A stretch of 64,000 nt of DNA, from the NCBI RefSeq assembly GCF_001280085.1, contig NZ_LGED01000113.1, positions 1 to 64,000 of the forward strand. Direction: 5' to 3'. Source of the stretch: Saccharothrix sp. NRRL B-16348. Its GTDB lineage: Bacteria; Actinomycetota; Actinomycetes; Mycobacteriales; Pseudonocardiaceae. Below are positions 22,109 through 35,262 of this stretch, piece after piece. Below the pieces are notes generated by a model, which was not told the origin of the DNA, ran no database searches, and worked only from the letters and a program-made list of their open reading frames with translations. Position numbers and translations under genes: made by a program. Positions within the stretch are counted from its first letter, which is position 1; each line of letters opens with the position of its first letter.

Positions 22109-23184
22109 GCCGGCACTCCCGTCCAGAGGTGTTCGCGGGCCCACCGCAGCTCGGCGGCGATCCCGTCGGTCAGGTCGCCCGCGTCCGCGAGCACGTTCCA
22201 CGTGTAGGTCTCCACCTCGACGTGCGTGCCGGGTTCCACCGCCGCCATGGCGGCCAGCAGCACGTCCGTGGTCGAGCGCAGCGGCGCCGGCTGGACGTGC
22301 AGCGGCACGTGGAAGTGCACCCGCCACGGGTGCCGCGCGGGCAGGGACGTGAACGCCTCCGGCAGGTCGTCCGCGGCCAGCACGCCGTCGGGGGTGTTCT
22401 CCCGGACCTGGTGCAGGTAGCGGGGTTCGGCGTAGGCCGCGACGGCACGCCGACCCTCCTCACCGCCGGGTTCCGCGACCTCCAGGGCGGCGGACGCCTG
22501 CACCTTCACCACCGACAGCCCGGCCGCGCGGATCGCCGCGACCGTCTCCACCGGGTCGGCGAACGACACCGCGAGGTGGCAGGTGTCCAGGCAGATCCCG
22601 ACGTGCTCGGGGTCGACGCGGCCGGCCAGCCACCCCACGGCGTCCGCGACGGTGTCGAGCACGCAGCCGGGCTCGGGTTCGACCGCGAGCTTGATCGGCC
22701 GGTCGCCACTGGCCCGCAGCCGCCCGGTCAGCACGGTCAGCGCGGCCTCGGCGAGGTCGTCGTCGGGCTCGCCCCACGGTTCGCGCCACGCCAGCGGCAG
22801 CGTCGAGATGCTGCCGTACGACGCGGAGTCGGGCAGGAGGTCCGCGAGCACGGTGGCGCAGTCGGCGGTGTAGGCCAGGCGGCGCGGGTCGGCCCACGTC
22901 GGCTGGTACACGGCGTGCTTGACCACCTCGCCGTGGAAGTCGCCGTACGGGAACGCGTTGAGCGTGCTGACGGTCAGCCCCCGTGCGGTCAGCTCGGCCA
23001 GCAGCCCGTGCCGCGCGGTCCGGTCCTCGGCCAGGCCGCGCGCGACGGACGCGGGCAGCCACAGCCCCAGCGGGAGGGTGTCCGCGCCGAGCCGCTCGCG
23101 CACGCCGACCGCGTGCCGGTCGAGCTGGTCGAGGATGCCGGGGAGGTCGTCCGCCGGGTGGACGTTGGTGCAGTAGGCGATCAC
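22105..23184 (-). CDS. eboE: EboE-like TIM-barrel protein
   Basis: Metabolite-traffic protein EboE, 359 residues, a xylose-isomerase-like (sugar phosphate isomerase/epimerase) barrel. The GTG at 23184 overlaps the stop of the upstream gene (GTGA) and follows GAGGGG. The N-terminus IAYCTNVHPADD is characteristic of EboE; later strands read LTVSTLNAFPYGDFHG, KLAVEPEPGCVLD and VGICLDTCHLAVSF, the last two holding likely metal ligands. The role in the pathway is not established; membership of the cluster and family identity are clear. Confidence 0.82.
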   Translation of the reverse strand: MIAYCTNVHPADDLPGILDQLDRHAVGVRERLGADTLPLGLWLPASVARGLAEDRTARHGLLAELTARGLTVSTLNAFPYGDFHGEVVKHAVYQPTWADPRRLAYTADCATVLADLLPDSASYGSISTLPLAWREPWGEPDDDLAEAALTVLTGRLRASGDRPIKLAVEPEPGCVLDTVADAVGWLAGRVDPEHVGICLDTCHLAVSFADPVETVAAIRAAGLSVVKVQASAALEVAEPGGEEGRRAVAAYAEPRYLHQVRENTPDGVLAADDLPEAFTSLPARHPWRVHFHVPLHVQPAPLRSTTDVLLAAMAAVEPGTHVEVETYTWNVLADAGDLTDGIAAELRWAREHLWTGVPA

Positions 23185-24056
23185 GGGCGTTCGCCCCTCA
23201 GGACCGAGTTGCCGGTGGCGGCGTCGACCGGGCCCGCGGCGGCGGTCGTGCCGTCGGCGGCCGGGTCGAGCAGGAGCCGTCCGCTCTGGCCGTAGAACTC
23301 CACCGGGTTGCGCCACAGCACGGTGTCGACCGCGGACTCGTCGAACCCGGCTTCGAGCATCGCGAGACCGGTCGACCGGGTCTTCAGCGGGTCCGAGCGG
23401 CCCCAGTCGGCGGCGGAGTTCACCAGCACCCGCTCGGCGCCGTGCTCGGCGAGCAGCGCCACCATCCGCGCCTCGTCCATCTTGGTGTCCGGGTAGATGG
23501 AGAACCCCATCCAGCACCCCGAGTCCGCGACCGCGCGCACGGTCGTCTCGTTGAGGTGGTCGACCAGGACCCGGTGCGGCGGGATGCCCGACTCGCGCAC
23601 CACGTCCAGGGTCCGCAGCGTGCCGGCCAGCTTGTCCCGGTGCGGGGTGTGCACGAGCACCGGGAGGTCGTGCACGACGGCCAGTTCCAGTTGGCGTGCG
23701 AACGCGTCGTCCTCCTCCGGGGTCATCGAGTCGTACCCGACCTCCCCCACCGCGACGACGCCGTCCTTGACCAGGTAGCGCGGGAGGTGTTCGAGCACGT
23801 CGACGCACCGCGGGTCGTTGGCCTCCTTGGGGTTCAGCGCGATCGCGCAGTGGTGGGCGATGCCGAACTGCGCCGCGCGGAACCGCTCCCAGCCGATCAG
23901 GCCGTCGAAGTAGTCGAGGAACGAGCCCACGTTCGTGCGCGGCTGCCCGAGCCAGAACGCCGGTTCCACCAGCGCCCGCACCCCGGCCGCGTGCATCGCC
24001 TCGTAGTCGTCGGTGGTGCGCGACGTCATGTGGACGTGGGGGTCGAAGATGCGCAT
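23181..24056 (-). CDS. eboB: EboB-like TatD-family metal-dependent hydrolase
   Basis: A TIM-barrel amidohydrolase-superfamily protein, 291 residues. Its ATG at 24056 overlaps the preceding stop (TGATG). The HxH motif is at the start (IFDPHVHMTSRT); further ligands are in AVGEVGYDS, VLVHTPHRDK and VLVDHLNE, and the barrel closes with LVNSAADWGRSDPL. The segment PAFWLGQPRTNVGSFLDYF resembles EboB proteins. Substrate unknown. It is coupled to eboE downstream and to the EboA fusion upstream. Confidence 0.8.
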   Translation of the reverse strand: MRIFDPHVHMTSRTTDDYEAMHAAGVRALVEPAFWLGQPRTNVGSFLDYFDGLIGWERFRAAQFGIAHHCAIALNPKEANDPRCVDVLEHLPRYLVKDGVVAVGEVGYDSMTPEEDDAFARQLELAVVHDLPVLVHTPHRDKLAGTLRTLDVVRESGIPPHRVLVDHLNETTVRAVADSGCWMGFSIYPDTKMDEARMVALLAEHGAERVLVNSAADWGRSDPLKTRSTGLAMLEAGFDESAVDTVLWRNPVEFYGQSGRLLLDPAADGTTAAAGPVDAATGNSVLRGERP

Positions 24057-25384
24057 CAGGCCGCCTTCCCGAGCAGGTCGAGGGCGTCGGCGGGCACCGG
24101 GCGACCCGCCGCGCGGCGTTCGTCGGCGAACGCGGACACCATGCGCAGCAACTCGTCGTCCGTGCGCCGGTCGAGGTCGCACACCACGGTCAGCGGAATG
24201 CCCATGAACAGGCACTTCAGCACGCCGTGCCGCCACGCGTGCTCGTCGAGGTGGTGAGCGGCGAAGGCGCCCATGGCCGCCGCGACGAGGCCCGTCTCGT
24301 TGCTGCGCAAGGCGTCCTTGACCAGCTCGACCCCGGTCCGCGGCACCCGGTCGCCGATGTCGGCGAGCCCGCGCAGCACGCCGAGGCGTTCGGCCGACGT
24401 GCCGTGCCGGTAGAGCGCGGCGAGCCCTTCGGCCGCGTCGCCGGAGTTCTCGACGTACGCGACGAGCAGCCGCGTCCTGGCCTCGCGCTCGCCGGAGCGC
24501 ACCGCACGGCCCACGACCGGGAAGAGGGTCTGGATCGACGAGGGATCGGCCCGCAGCGACTGCTCGGCCCTGGCCAGCCAGTTCGCGGTGCGCAGCGCCT
24601 CGAACGCCCGACCCGCCACCACGGGCGCGGCGTGGCTGTGCCGGGGCAGCTCCACGGCCGCGACACCGGTGTAGCCGATCTCGATCAGCGCCCCGAGGGT
24701 GTCGGGCAGGTCCAGCTGCCCTTCCCCGAACTCCAGGTGCTCGTGCACGCCGTGCACCATGTCGTCCAGCTGCACGTTCATCAGCAGCTCGCCGGCCTGG
24801 CGGAGGCACGCCGGCGCGCCCTGCCACTCCACCGCCACGCAGTGCCCGACGTCCACGGTGACGCCCAGGTGTTCGGGGTTGCCCAGCTCGTCGCGCAGCC
24901 GCAGCGCCTGGTCCAGCCGCTCCACCACCATGCACGGCTCCGGCTCCAGCGCGAGCGGCACGTCCGGCCCGCCTTCCAGCGCCGCGGCGACGCCGGACTT
25001 CAGGTGCTCCCAGCTGTCCGAGGAGCCGACCCCCGACCAGAACGACACGCAGTCCGCGCCGAGGTCGGCCGCGATCCGCTTGGCGCGCACCAGGAAGTCG
25101 ACCCGGACCTCCTGGTCCTCGCTCACCAGCGTCGGGTGGTGCTTGCGCCGCGGGTCGAGCAGGTACCGCGCGCCGGTCTCCACGACGACGCGCAGCCCCA
25201 GCGCCGAGAGCCGTGCCGCGAGCCGTTCGGTCCGCGCGCCCACGTCCGCGGCGAACGGGTCGAGGTGGTGGTGGTCGAGCGTGAGCGCGACCGCCGTGTA
25301 GCCGAGGTCGGCGATGATCGCGAGCGCGTCGTCCAAGCGGTGGTTGGCGAACCCGTTGGTGCCGTAGCCCACGTCGAACGTCAT
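24056..25384 (-). CDS. eboA: Fusion of TIM-barrel epimerase-like domain and EboA
   Basis: Two proteins in one, 442 residues. Residues about 1-245 form a sugar phosphate isomerase/epimerase barrel: FDVGYGTNGFANH, VALTLDHHHLDPF, LALEPEPCMV, VTVDVGHCVAV and MNVQLDDMVHG hold probable metal ligands. Residues about 250-442 form the EboA domain: W-ARAEQSLR, ALRSNETGLVAAAMGAF, then VLKCLFMGIPLTVVCDLDRR and FADERRAAGRPVPAD near the end. In the clusters I recall EboA is a separate protein. The ATG at 25384 overlaps the eboC stop (ATGA). The fusion suggests EboA acts on the product of the barrel, or scaffolds it (inference). Confidence 0.82.
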   Translation of the reverse strand: MTFDVGYGTNGFANHRLDDALAIIADLGYTAVALTLDHHHLDPFAADVGARTERLAARLSALGLRVVVETGARYLLDPRRKHHPTLVSEDQEVRVDFLVRAKRIAADLGADCVSFWSGVGSSDSWEHLKSGVAAALEGGPDVPLALEPEPCMVVERLDQALRLRDELGNPEHLGVTVDVGHCVAVEWQGAPACLRQAGELLMNVQLDDMVHGVHEHLEFGEGQLDLPDTLGALIEIGYTGVAAVELPRHSHAAPVVAGRAFEALRTANWLARAEQSLRADPSSIQTLFPVVGRAVRSGEREARTRLLVAYVENSGDAAEGLAALYRHGTSAERLGVLRGLADIGDRVPRTGVELVKDALRSNETGLVAAAMGAFAAHHLDEHAWRHGVLKCLFMGIPLTVVCDLDRRTDDELLRMVSAFADERRAAGRPVPADALDLLGKAA

Positions 25385-26160
25385 GTCGGGCTCACCTTCC
25401 GGCTCAGCGCCCGGGCCAGCGGCAGGACCAGCACGATCGCCGTGCCGTGCCGGGCGAGCGCGGATTGCAGCAGCACCATGCCGTGGATGCCCGCTTTGGT
25501 CGCCGTGCGCACGCGTGCGGCGGACGGGTCCTTCACGACGGCCCACTGCGCACGTCCGACCGACGCGGCGTAGGCCACGGCGGCCGCGACGGCGGCGGGC
25601 CGACCACCGGCGATCGAGGCGGTCACCGCGGTCACCGCCGTGCCGCCGACGACGGCCTTCGCGACGGCGGACGACGTGCCGTGCACCTCGCCGCGGGACA
25701 GCGCCGTCACACCCAGGGTGTGCAGGGCCATCAGCGCGGCGGGCAGCGGGGCCCGGCCGCCCAGCAGCACGTCCAGGCCACGGCACGCGGCCATCGCGAA
25801 CGGACCGGCCGCGGTGCTCTTCAACACCGTGTCGTAGGCCCACACCGCCGCGGCGAGCGGCACCGCGTTGCGCCCGGCCGCCGCCGCGAGCCCGATGCCC
25901 GCGCCGGTCAGGCCCACCGCGGTGGCCAGGGCGGCGTTCGGGCTGATCCGCCCCGACGGGATGGGGCGCTCCGGCCGCTCCACGGCGTCCAGGTCGCGGT
26001 CCGACCAGTCGTTGAGCGCCATGCCCGCCCAGTACAGCGCGGCCGACGCCAGCGGCAGCAGCAGGCGCCTGCCCCGCAGCGGCGCGGCCGAGCCGACGAG
26101 CGTGTCGCCGAGCGCCGTCAACGCCGCGGGCGCCCGCACGAGTTCCAGGTACGACCTCAT
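25381..26160 (-). CDS. eboC: EboC-like UbiA-family membrane protein
   Basis: A 259-residue intramembrane protein of the UbiA prenyltransferase superfamily. I chose the ATG at 26160, overlapping the upstream stop (ATGA) and following GGGAGG; an in-frame GTG at 26178 is possible. The first Asp-rich motif is clear: NDWSDRDLDAVERPERPIPSGRIS (about 55-78). The second is weak: around VVKDPSAARVRTATKAG I see no DxxxD, so catalysis may be altered. In ebo clusters this protein is the integral membrane component and the natural candidate for moving or attaching a lipid-linked metabolite. Confidence 0.82.
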   Translation of the reverse strand: MRSYLELVRAPAALTALGDTLVGSAAPLRGRRLLLPLASAALYWAGMALNDWSDRDLDAVERPERPIPSGRISPNAALATAVGLTGAGIGLAAAAGRNAVPLAAAVWAYDTVLKSTAAGPFAMAACRGLDVLLGGRAPLPAALMALHTLGVTALSRGEVHGTSSAVAKAVVGGTAVTAVTASIAGGRPAAVAAAVAYAASVGRAQWAVVKDPSAARVRTATKAGIHGMVLLQSALARHGTAIVLVLPLARALSRKVSPT

Positions 26161-27302
26161 CCCAATCCTCCCGCCCACTCGTACAGGTCGCGGGTCTGCT
26201 CGGCGAAGCGGTGCTCGTCGCTGCCCAGCGGGTCCTTGAAGAAGAACGCCAACGCGCCCAGCGCGCCCGTCTCCCCCGCCGCGTGCGCCGCGGCGACCAG
26301 CCGGGTCAGGTCGAGCACCAGCGGCGCCGCCAGCGCCGAGTCCAGGCCGGTCCAGGTGAACTGCAGGCTCATCCGGGCGCCGAGGAACCCCTCGAACGAC
26401 ACGTGGTCCCAGGCGGTCTTCGTCTCGCCGAGGTCCGGCACGTTGTCGATGTGCAGGGGCGCCGTCACCTCGCCGCCGAGCAGGGCCGCGAGGCCGTTCG
26501 CCTTGGACCGCAGCTTGCTGTCGGCGTGCGCCGGGTCCTCCAGCGTCGCGCCGTCACCGCCGCCGAGCAGGTTGGTGCCCGCCCACGACCGGACCGACAG
26601 CGCCCGTGCGGTGAACATCGGCGCGAGCACCGTGCGCAGCAGGGTTTCGCCGGTCTTGCCGTCCCGCCCGGCGTAGGGCAGCCGTTCCCGCCGGGCCAGC
26701 TCGTCCAGCGCGGGCAGGGCGACGCCGGTCGACGGCGTGAAGTCGACGAACGGGCAACCCGCCGTGAGCGCCGCGTAGGCGGCCAGCGAACTGGGCGGCA
26801 GCACCTCCCGGTCGGGATCGGCCATCGCGCGCTCCAACGCGGCCAGGTCGGCGTGCTCGGGCAGCGGCGGCGCGGGCGGTTCCGTGGACGACACGTTGAC
26901 CACGACGACGCGGGCGAGCCGGCGCCGTGCGCGGAACTCGGCGATGTCGGCCGCCAGCCGCCGGGCGACGTCGGCCTGGGCGCCGTCGAAGCTCGCCGTC
27001 CGGATCTCGCCGTCCACCTCGCGCAGACCGGGTCTGACGGCCTCCAGCAGGTGGTGCGGCAGCACGCCGCCCTGGGCCAGCAGCTCGGCCCGCTTCTCCA
27101 GCGGTGTCTGCGTGATGTCGTGCCCGCCGACGACGATGTCCGACCACCCTGGCAGGGTGACGCCGGCCAGTTCGGGACGCTCGGTCACGCATCCGGTCGC
27201 GGGCGCCAGGCCCGCGCGCAGGGCCAGCAGCCCGCTCACGGCGGTCGTCGCGACGGAGCCGCGTGCGCCGATCAACCAGAGCCCCGTTGACTCGTCCGCC
27301 AT
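26157..27302 (-). CDS. myo-Inositol-1-phosphate-synthase-like enzyme
   Basis: An NAD-dependent enzyme of the inositol-phosphate synthase family, 381 residues; relatives cyclise glucose 6-phosphate to inositol 3-phosphate. The ATG at 27302 follows GGAGG. The dinucleotide-binding start LWLIGARGSVATT, the FVDFTPSTGVALPALDE segment, and GRDGKTGETLLRTVLAPMF followed by SWAGTNLLGGGDG are family hallmarks. It occupies the position where canonical ebo clusters have EboD, a 3-dehydroquinate-synthase-like cyclase, so both types supply a carbocyclic sugar-derived phosphate. It overlaps eboC by four bases and lies 32 bases after a small lipoprotein gene. Confidence 0.85.
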   Translation of the reverse strand: MADESTGLWLIGARGSVATTAVSGLLALRAGLAPATGCVTERPELAGVTLPGWSDIVVGGHDITQTPLEKRAELLAQGGVLPHHLLEAVRPGLREVDGEIRTASFDGAQADVARRLAADIAEFRARRRLARVVVVNVSSTEPPAPPLPEHADLAALERAMADPDREVLPPSSLAAYAALTAGCPFVDFTPSTGVALPALDELARRERLPYAGRDGKTGETLLRTVLAPMFTARALSVRSWAGTNLLGGGDGATLEDPAHADSKLRSKANGLAALLGGEVTAPLHIDNVPDLGETKTAWDHVSFEGFLGARMSLQFTWTGLDSALAAPLVLDLTRLVAAAHAAGETGALGALAFFFKDPLGSDEHRFAEQTRDLYEWAGGLG

Positions 27303-27334
27303 TGGTCCTCCCTCCGATCTGGGGTGCCGCGCGG

Positions 27335-27562
27335 TCACGGCTGGTTCCGGGGACCGGGGCAGCCCGGCATCGACTCGCCGCCGCACGTGGCGTGGTGCAG
27401 CGGTGGCATGTCCTGCTTGACGAAGTCCCGGACGGCGAACTTCGCCGTGTCGACGGACTTCGCCGCCTGGTCGGACGTCGTCGTGGCGCCCGGGCCCGCG
27501 GCGGGCAGGTCGCTCGAGCAACCGGCGGTCGCGAGGGCGGGTGCCAACCACTTCGTGCGCAT
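27335..27562 (-). CDS. Small lipoprotein heading the ebo operon
   Basis: A 75-residue protein with a lipobox: MRTKWLAPALATAGC, Cys15, then a Ser/Ala/Gly/Thr-rich linker. The ATG at 27562 follows AAGGAG. The mature part has a short helix (AKSVDTAKFAVRDFVKQDM) and a Cys pair (HHATCGGESMPGC) that could form a disulfide or bind metal. It is 32 bases from the synthase gene and so the first clear gene of the operon. I do not recognise a family. A surface lipoprotein fits the proposed export role of ebo clusters. The open frame continues upstream without a better start. Confidence 0.65.
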   Translation of the reverse strand: MRTKWLAPALATAGCSSDLPAAGPGATTTSDQAAKSVDTAKFAVRDFVKQDMPPLHHATCGGESMPGCPGPRNQP

Positions 27563-27836
27563 GGTGCTCCTTGGTTCTTCGGCGGCGGTCACGAGGTCAC
27601 CGGTTCGGGTCGGCGGGGCCGGCGCGCTCGTCGCGGGCCGGTGCCGCGCACGGCGACCGCCGAGCAGCGCGCCACCGAGCACGACCGCGGTGATGGCCTG
27701 GGACTCCGAGCCTTGACCGACCTGGGCTGACACCCCGGCGGACCTCCGCGGTCGCGGCGTGCTCGCGTGCCGCGGGATCCCATCCGGCACGACGCTCACG
27801 CCACGTCACCGATCCCGTGTCCGCCGGCCGACCTCA

Positions 27837-28028
27837 TCACCGCTTCCCCCGGCGCGCCCGCCACAGCCTGCTCTTGGTGATGCCCTCCGGCCGCACGTCC
27901 ACCCGCGCACCTCCGTCCACACTCCCGGCGAGCGCCGTGGTGGCGGCCGTGCGCGTGCCCGCCGAACGGCCGCGCCCTCCGGGGCTCCGGTCGGCCGCCC
28001 TGCCCGCCGTTCGGCGGACCACGGCCAT
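27837..28028 (-). CDS. Possible leaderless small protein, 63 residues
   Basis: Unrecognised. The ATG at 28028 has no ribosome binding site but sits seven bases after a -10 box (TACGGT, 28036-28041) with TTGACA 18 bases further up, the geometry of a leaderless actinobacterial transcript. About 90 percent of codons end in G or C. The product is strongly basic with the C-terminus ITKSRLWRARRGKR. It would be the first gene transcribed toward the ebo cluster. Alternatively it is only the 5-prime leader region of that operon. Confidence 0.35.
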   Translation of the reverse strand: MAVVRRTAGRAADRSPGGRGRSAGTRTAATTALAGSVDGGARVDVRPEGITKSRLWRARRGKR

Positions 28029-28035
28029 GAGGCGA

Positions 28036-28065
28036 ACCGTAGGAGCGTCGTCGGGTGCGTGTCAA
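28036..28065 (-). promoter_or_regulatory. Putative promoter of the ebo operon
   Basis: Minus-strand consensus TTGACA (28060-28065), 18-base spacer, TACGGT (28036-28041). It points toward 27562 and is the only good sigma-70-like match I see in this gap. Confidence 0.5.
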
Positions 28066-28221
28066 TCAAAACCGCCGGCGTCGCTGCGTGTGCGATCCGC
28101 TCTCGCCGTGGGAGGGGGTGACGCGACCACCGCGACACTCCACTGTGGACCGGACGCACCCTTGGCAGGCCAGTCGCACCGGAGCCGATCCGCCAGGAAA
28201 CGGCGCTCAGGCACGCGAAAT

Positions 28222-28252
28222 CGGTGGGTCGGCGGAAACCGCCGACCCACCG
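28222..28252 (-). terminator. Terminator of the CBM13-esterase gene
   Basis: Perfect 14-bp stem (28222-28235 with 28239-28252), loop AAA, 40 bases beyond the stop at 28292. Confidence 0.8.
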
Positions 28253-28291
28253 TCCGTTGTGGACTATCCGCGCTGGTTGTCCGGCGCGCCG

Positions 28292-29653
28292 TCAGAACTG
28301 GGCGATGAACCTCCAAGCCTCGGCCTTGGTCCAGGTCGTGACGCCGCTGTCACCGCCGCCGTCCACCGGGCCGGGGGTGTGCCCCCCGTCGAACGCGGCC
28401 CACTGCACCGGGTACCCCGCCTGGCACGAGTACGCCGTCGTGATGTGCGTGCGGCTGCCCGGGGCCGGCTCGCGCGGGCTCAGGGCGGCACAGCCGTTGT
28501 TCCGGACGAACCGGTCGCGCAACGACCGACCCGCCGAGATGTTCAGCACGTTGTCCGAGATGCCGTGGATGCCGAAGTACGCGACCGGCTGGGTGCCACC
28601 GGAGCACCCGCTCAGCTGGCCGCCCGCGTAGACCACCACGCCGCGGAACACCGCGGGCCGGGAGCACGCCAGCGAGTAGCTCATGCCGCCGCCGTAGCTG
28701 AACCCCATCGCGAAGCGCAGCTTCGGGTCGACGCACAGGTCGGCCTCGATCCGCCGGATCATGTCGTCGACGAACGTGATGTCCTCGCCACCGGAATTGG
28801 CCCAGCCGTTGCCCAGGCCCTGCGGCGCCACCAGGATCGCGCTGTTGTTCGACTGCTCCTGCTGACCGTAGTAGGCCCAGGCCGCGCCACTGCTGCCGCC
28901 GGAGGCGACGTCGTTCATCGTGCCGCCGTTCCAGTGGAACCCGAAGATCAACCGGTACGGCCGGGTGTTGTCGTAGCCGTCGGGCACCCGCAGGACGAAG
29001 CTGCGGCTCTTGCCGCTGCTCGTGATCGTGTGCTGGCCGCTGCGCAACGTCGGCGCCTTGCCGCAGCCGGTGCCGCCGGGGTCGGTGCCGCCCACCTTGG
29101 CCAGCTGCCACTGCTGGTTGTTCCCGCCCGTGTCGGCGTACTGCACGGCGTTCGCGCCGTCCGCGGTCGAGGAGCCCTGCACCTCCACGGCCTTGTTGCT
29201 GTGCCGGGCGATCAGCCGCACGTGGCCGCCGTCGGAGTCGGCCAGCCGGAACTGCTGGTTGGTCCCGCCGTGGTCGGTCCACTGCTGGATCGCGGCACCG
29301 TCGGCGGTCGACGAGTTCGGCACGTCGAGCACCTTGCCCGAGTGGCGGGACTTGAGCCGGTAGTAGCCGCCGCCCGAGTCCAGGAACTGCCACTGCTGGT
29401 TCGCGCCGTCGTTGCGCGTCCACTGGGCGATGCGGCCGCCGTCGGTCGTGGCCAGGCCGTACACGTCCAACGCCTTGCCGCTGTTGCGGTTCACGAGCAC
29501 GTACCACGCGCTCGTGTCGACCGTGGCCGCCGACGCGGGCGCCGCGTTCACCGCGGTCATCGTGCCCGCCGCGAGGAGCAACGCCACGGCGGCCGTCACC
29601 GGTCGTCTGCGTCGTGCCCGCGGGGAGGCGGAGGCCTCACCGGTGGTTGTCAT
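28292..29653 (-). CDS. Secreted feruloyl-esterase/PHB-depolymerase-like enzyme with N-terminal CBM13
   Basis: An alpha/beta-hydrolase of the CE1-like esterase group, probably removing feruloyl esters from arabinoxylan. The ATG at 29653 follows AAGGAG. Order: signal peptide (about 1-43), CBM13 (about 46-185), then the catalytic domain starting GCGKAPTLRSG. The nucleophile elbow is GFSYGG, with Asp in the GIHGISDN region and a C-terminal His in FDGGHTPG. The start is only 16 bases from the ThuA/DUF1080 stop, so the two are cotranscribed. A paralogue at 47386 has the same catalytic domain with CBM13 at the other end. The CBM13 DNA closely matches GH10 and GH43. Confidence 0.85.
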   Translation of the reverse strand: MTTTGEASASPRARRRRPVTAAVALLLAAGTMTAVNAAPASAATVDTSAWYVLVNRNSGKALDVYGLATTDGGRIAQWTRNDGANQQWQFLDSGGGYYRLKSRHSGKVLDVPNSSTADGAAIQQWTDHGGTNQQFRLADSDGGHVRLIARHSNKAVEVQGSSTADGANAVQYADTGGNNQQWQLAKVGGTDPGGTGCGKAPTLRSGQHTITSSGKSRSFVLRVPDGYDNTRPYRLIFGFHWNGGTMNDVASGGSSGAAWAYYGQQEQSNNSAILVAPQGLGNGWANSGGEDITFVDDMIRRIEADLCVDPKLRFAMGFSYGGGMSYSLACSRPAVFRGVVVYAGGQLSGCSGGTQPVAYFGIHGISDNVLNISAGRSLRDRFVRNNGCAALSPREPAPGSRTHITTAYSCQAGYPVQWAAFDGGHTPGPVDGGGDSGVTTWTKAEAWRFIAQF

Positions 29654-29669
29654 CGAACACTCCTTCGGT

Positions 29670-31373
<1,704 letters not shown>

Positions 31374-31392
31374 TTAGCCTCCTGGGAGGAGG

Positions 31393-31435
31393 GCGATGTG
31401 GCGTCGCCCCCGTTGTGGGAACGACGCCACATCGC
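31393..31435 (-). terminator. Hairpin after the sugar dehydrogenase gene
   Basis: Perfect 14-bp stem (31393-31406 with 31422-31435) with a 15-base loop, between the dehydrogenase stop (31482) and the ThuA start (31370). It could terminate or attenuate read-through, which would lower expression of the two downstream genes. Confidence 0.65.
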
Positions 31436-31481
31436 GGTCCTTGCCGGTGTCACCCGGGCAGGGTTCGCCGGGGCAGGGTCG

Positions 31482-34496
<3,015 letters not shown>

Positions 34497-34666
34497 TCAC
34501 CCCGTCGACCGGCCGGCGCCGGCGGCGAACGGCCGCGGCGGACCGACTCCGCGCGCGATGAGGAAGGCGGCGGACGCGACCGGGACAGTTCGCCATTGAA
34601 CCATTGGGTACTCCGAACGAATCGGCGGTGCGCGGTTCGAACCGACTCGAACCGGGACGGAGGCTA

Positions 34667-34692
34667 AGTGCTAATGATCGGCTAAAGCAACG
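34667..34692. promoter_or_regulatory. Element shared with the GH54 upstream region
   Basis: GTGCTAATGATCGGCTAAAG followed by CAACGACTTCG. The GH54 upstream site at 8612 reads GTGCTAA, GCTAAAGCAACG and TTCG with nearly the same spacing, so the two are related sites. Confidence 0.4.
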
Positions 34693-34978
34693 ACTTCGCC
34701 GACCGCCGACCGGACACCCCGGCGACGCGCCGCACCGTCCTCATCGGACAGGACGTCGACGGGGGCTCGACGGGCCGGAGCGGCCGGTATTGGGCGGATG
34801 CGCCGGCCGGACCACGGCACCCGGTCCAACCCAACGTGTTCCTCGCATCGAAGAGCCCCCTCGTCATCGTCGACGGGCGCGGCCGGGCAACCCGCCTCGA
34901 ACCGCGGGTCTCTCCGGAGCCTTCCCGCACCGTAGCCACCGACGAGTCAGGGCGTCAACGTTCCGCCCTGCTAAAATT

Positions 34979-34990
34979 GTTAGCGCTAAC
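34979..34990. promoter_or_regulatory. LacI-type operator GTTAGCGCTAAC
   Basis: Perfect 12-bp palindrome, preceded by GCTAAAATT. It is the symmetric form of the sites at 255 and 746, and lies 273 bases upstream of the GH95 start. Confidence 0.65.
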
Positions 34991-35085
34991 GCATTACCCG
35001 GAACGGCGCAGCACCCGCTTTCCGGTCACAGTACGAACGTCACGTGAATGCGGATCCACGCAGGCCGGACGGCCCCGGGGAGGCG

Positions 35086-35099
35086 TGTTATCGCTAACA
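35086..35099. promoter_or_regulatory. Operator-like TGTTATCGCTAACA
   Basis: Palindromic arms TGTTA and TAACA around TCGC, a variant of TGTTAGCGCTAACA, 96 bases downstream of the perfect copy and 164 bases upstream of the GH95 start. Two sites about 107 bases apart could support looping. Confidence 0.55.
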
Positions 35100-35262
35100 A
35101 GAATCGGCCGCCGGGCATTGACGGCGACGTTCGCCGATGGCTACGTTGCCGGAGGGCTTCGGTCGAGCCGTTGACGTCGCACGCCGATTCGGCGGTCCAC
35201 CGGCCACTGAGGACAGTCGTGTCCCCCGCTCCCGATCCACCACCGTCCGCTTTGGAGGATCC

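Larger units (their letters stand above)
27563..28291. other. Region upstream of the ebo operon
   Basis: 729 bases. It holds a leftward promoter (28036-28065), a possible leaderless ORF (27837-28028), and the terminator of the esterase gene (28222-28252). Between 27563 and 27836 there are only short overlapping leftward frames with partial coding character, including a stretch QAITAVVLGGALLGGRRARH that looks like a decayed membrane anchor. Confidence 0.4.

Noticed and set aside
22109..22327. Longer start for eboF
   Set aside because: The extra segment overlaps eboE coding sequence by over 200 bases and has no homology; the GTGA overlap start fits the whole operon.
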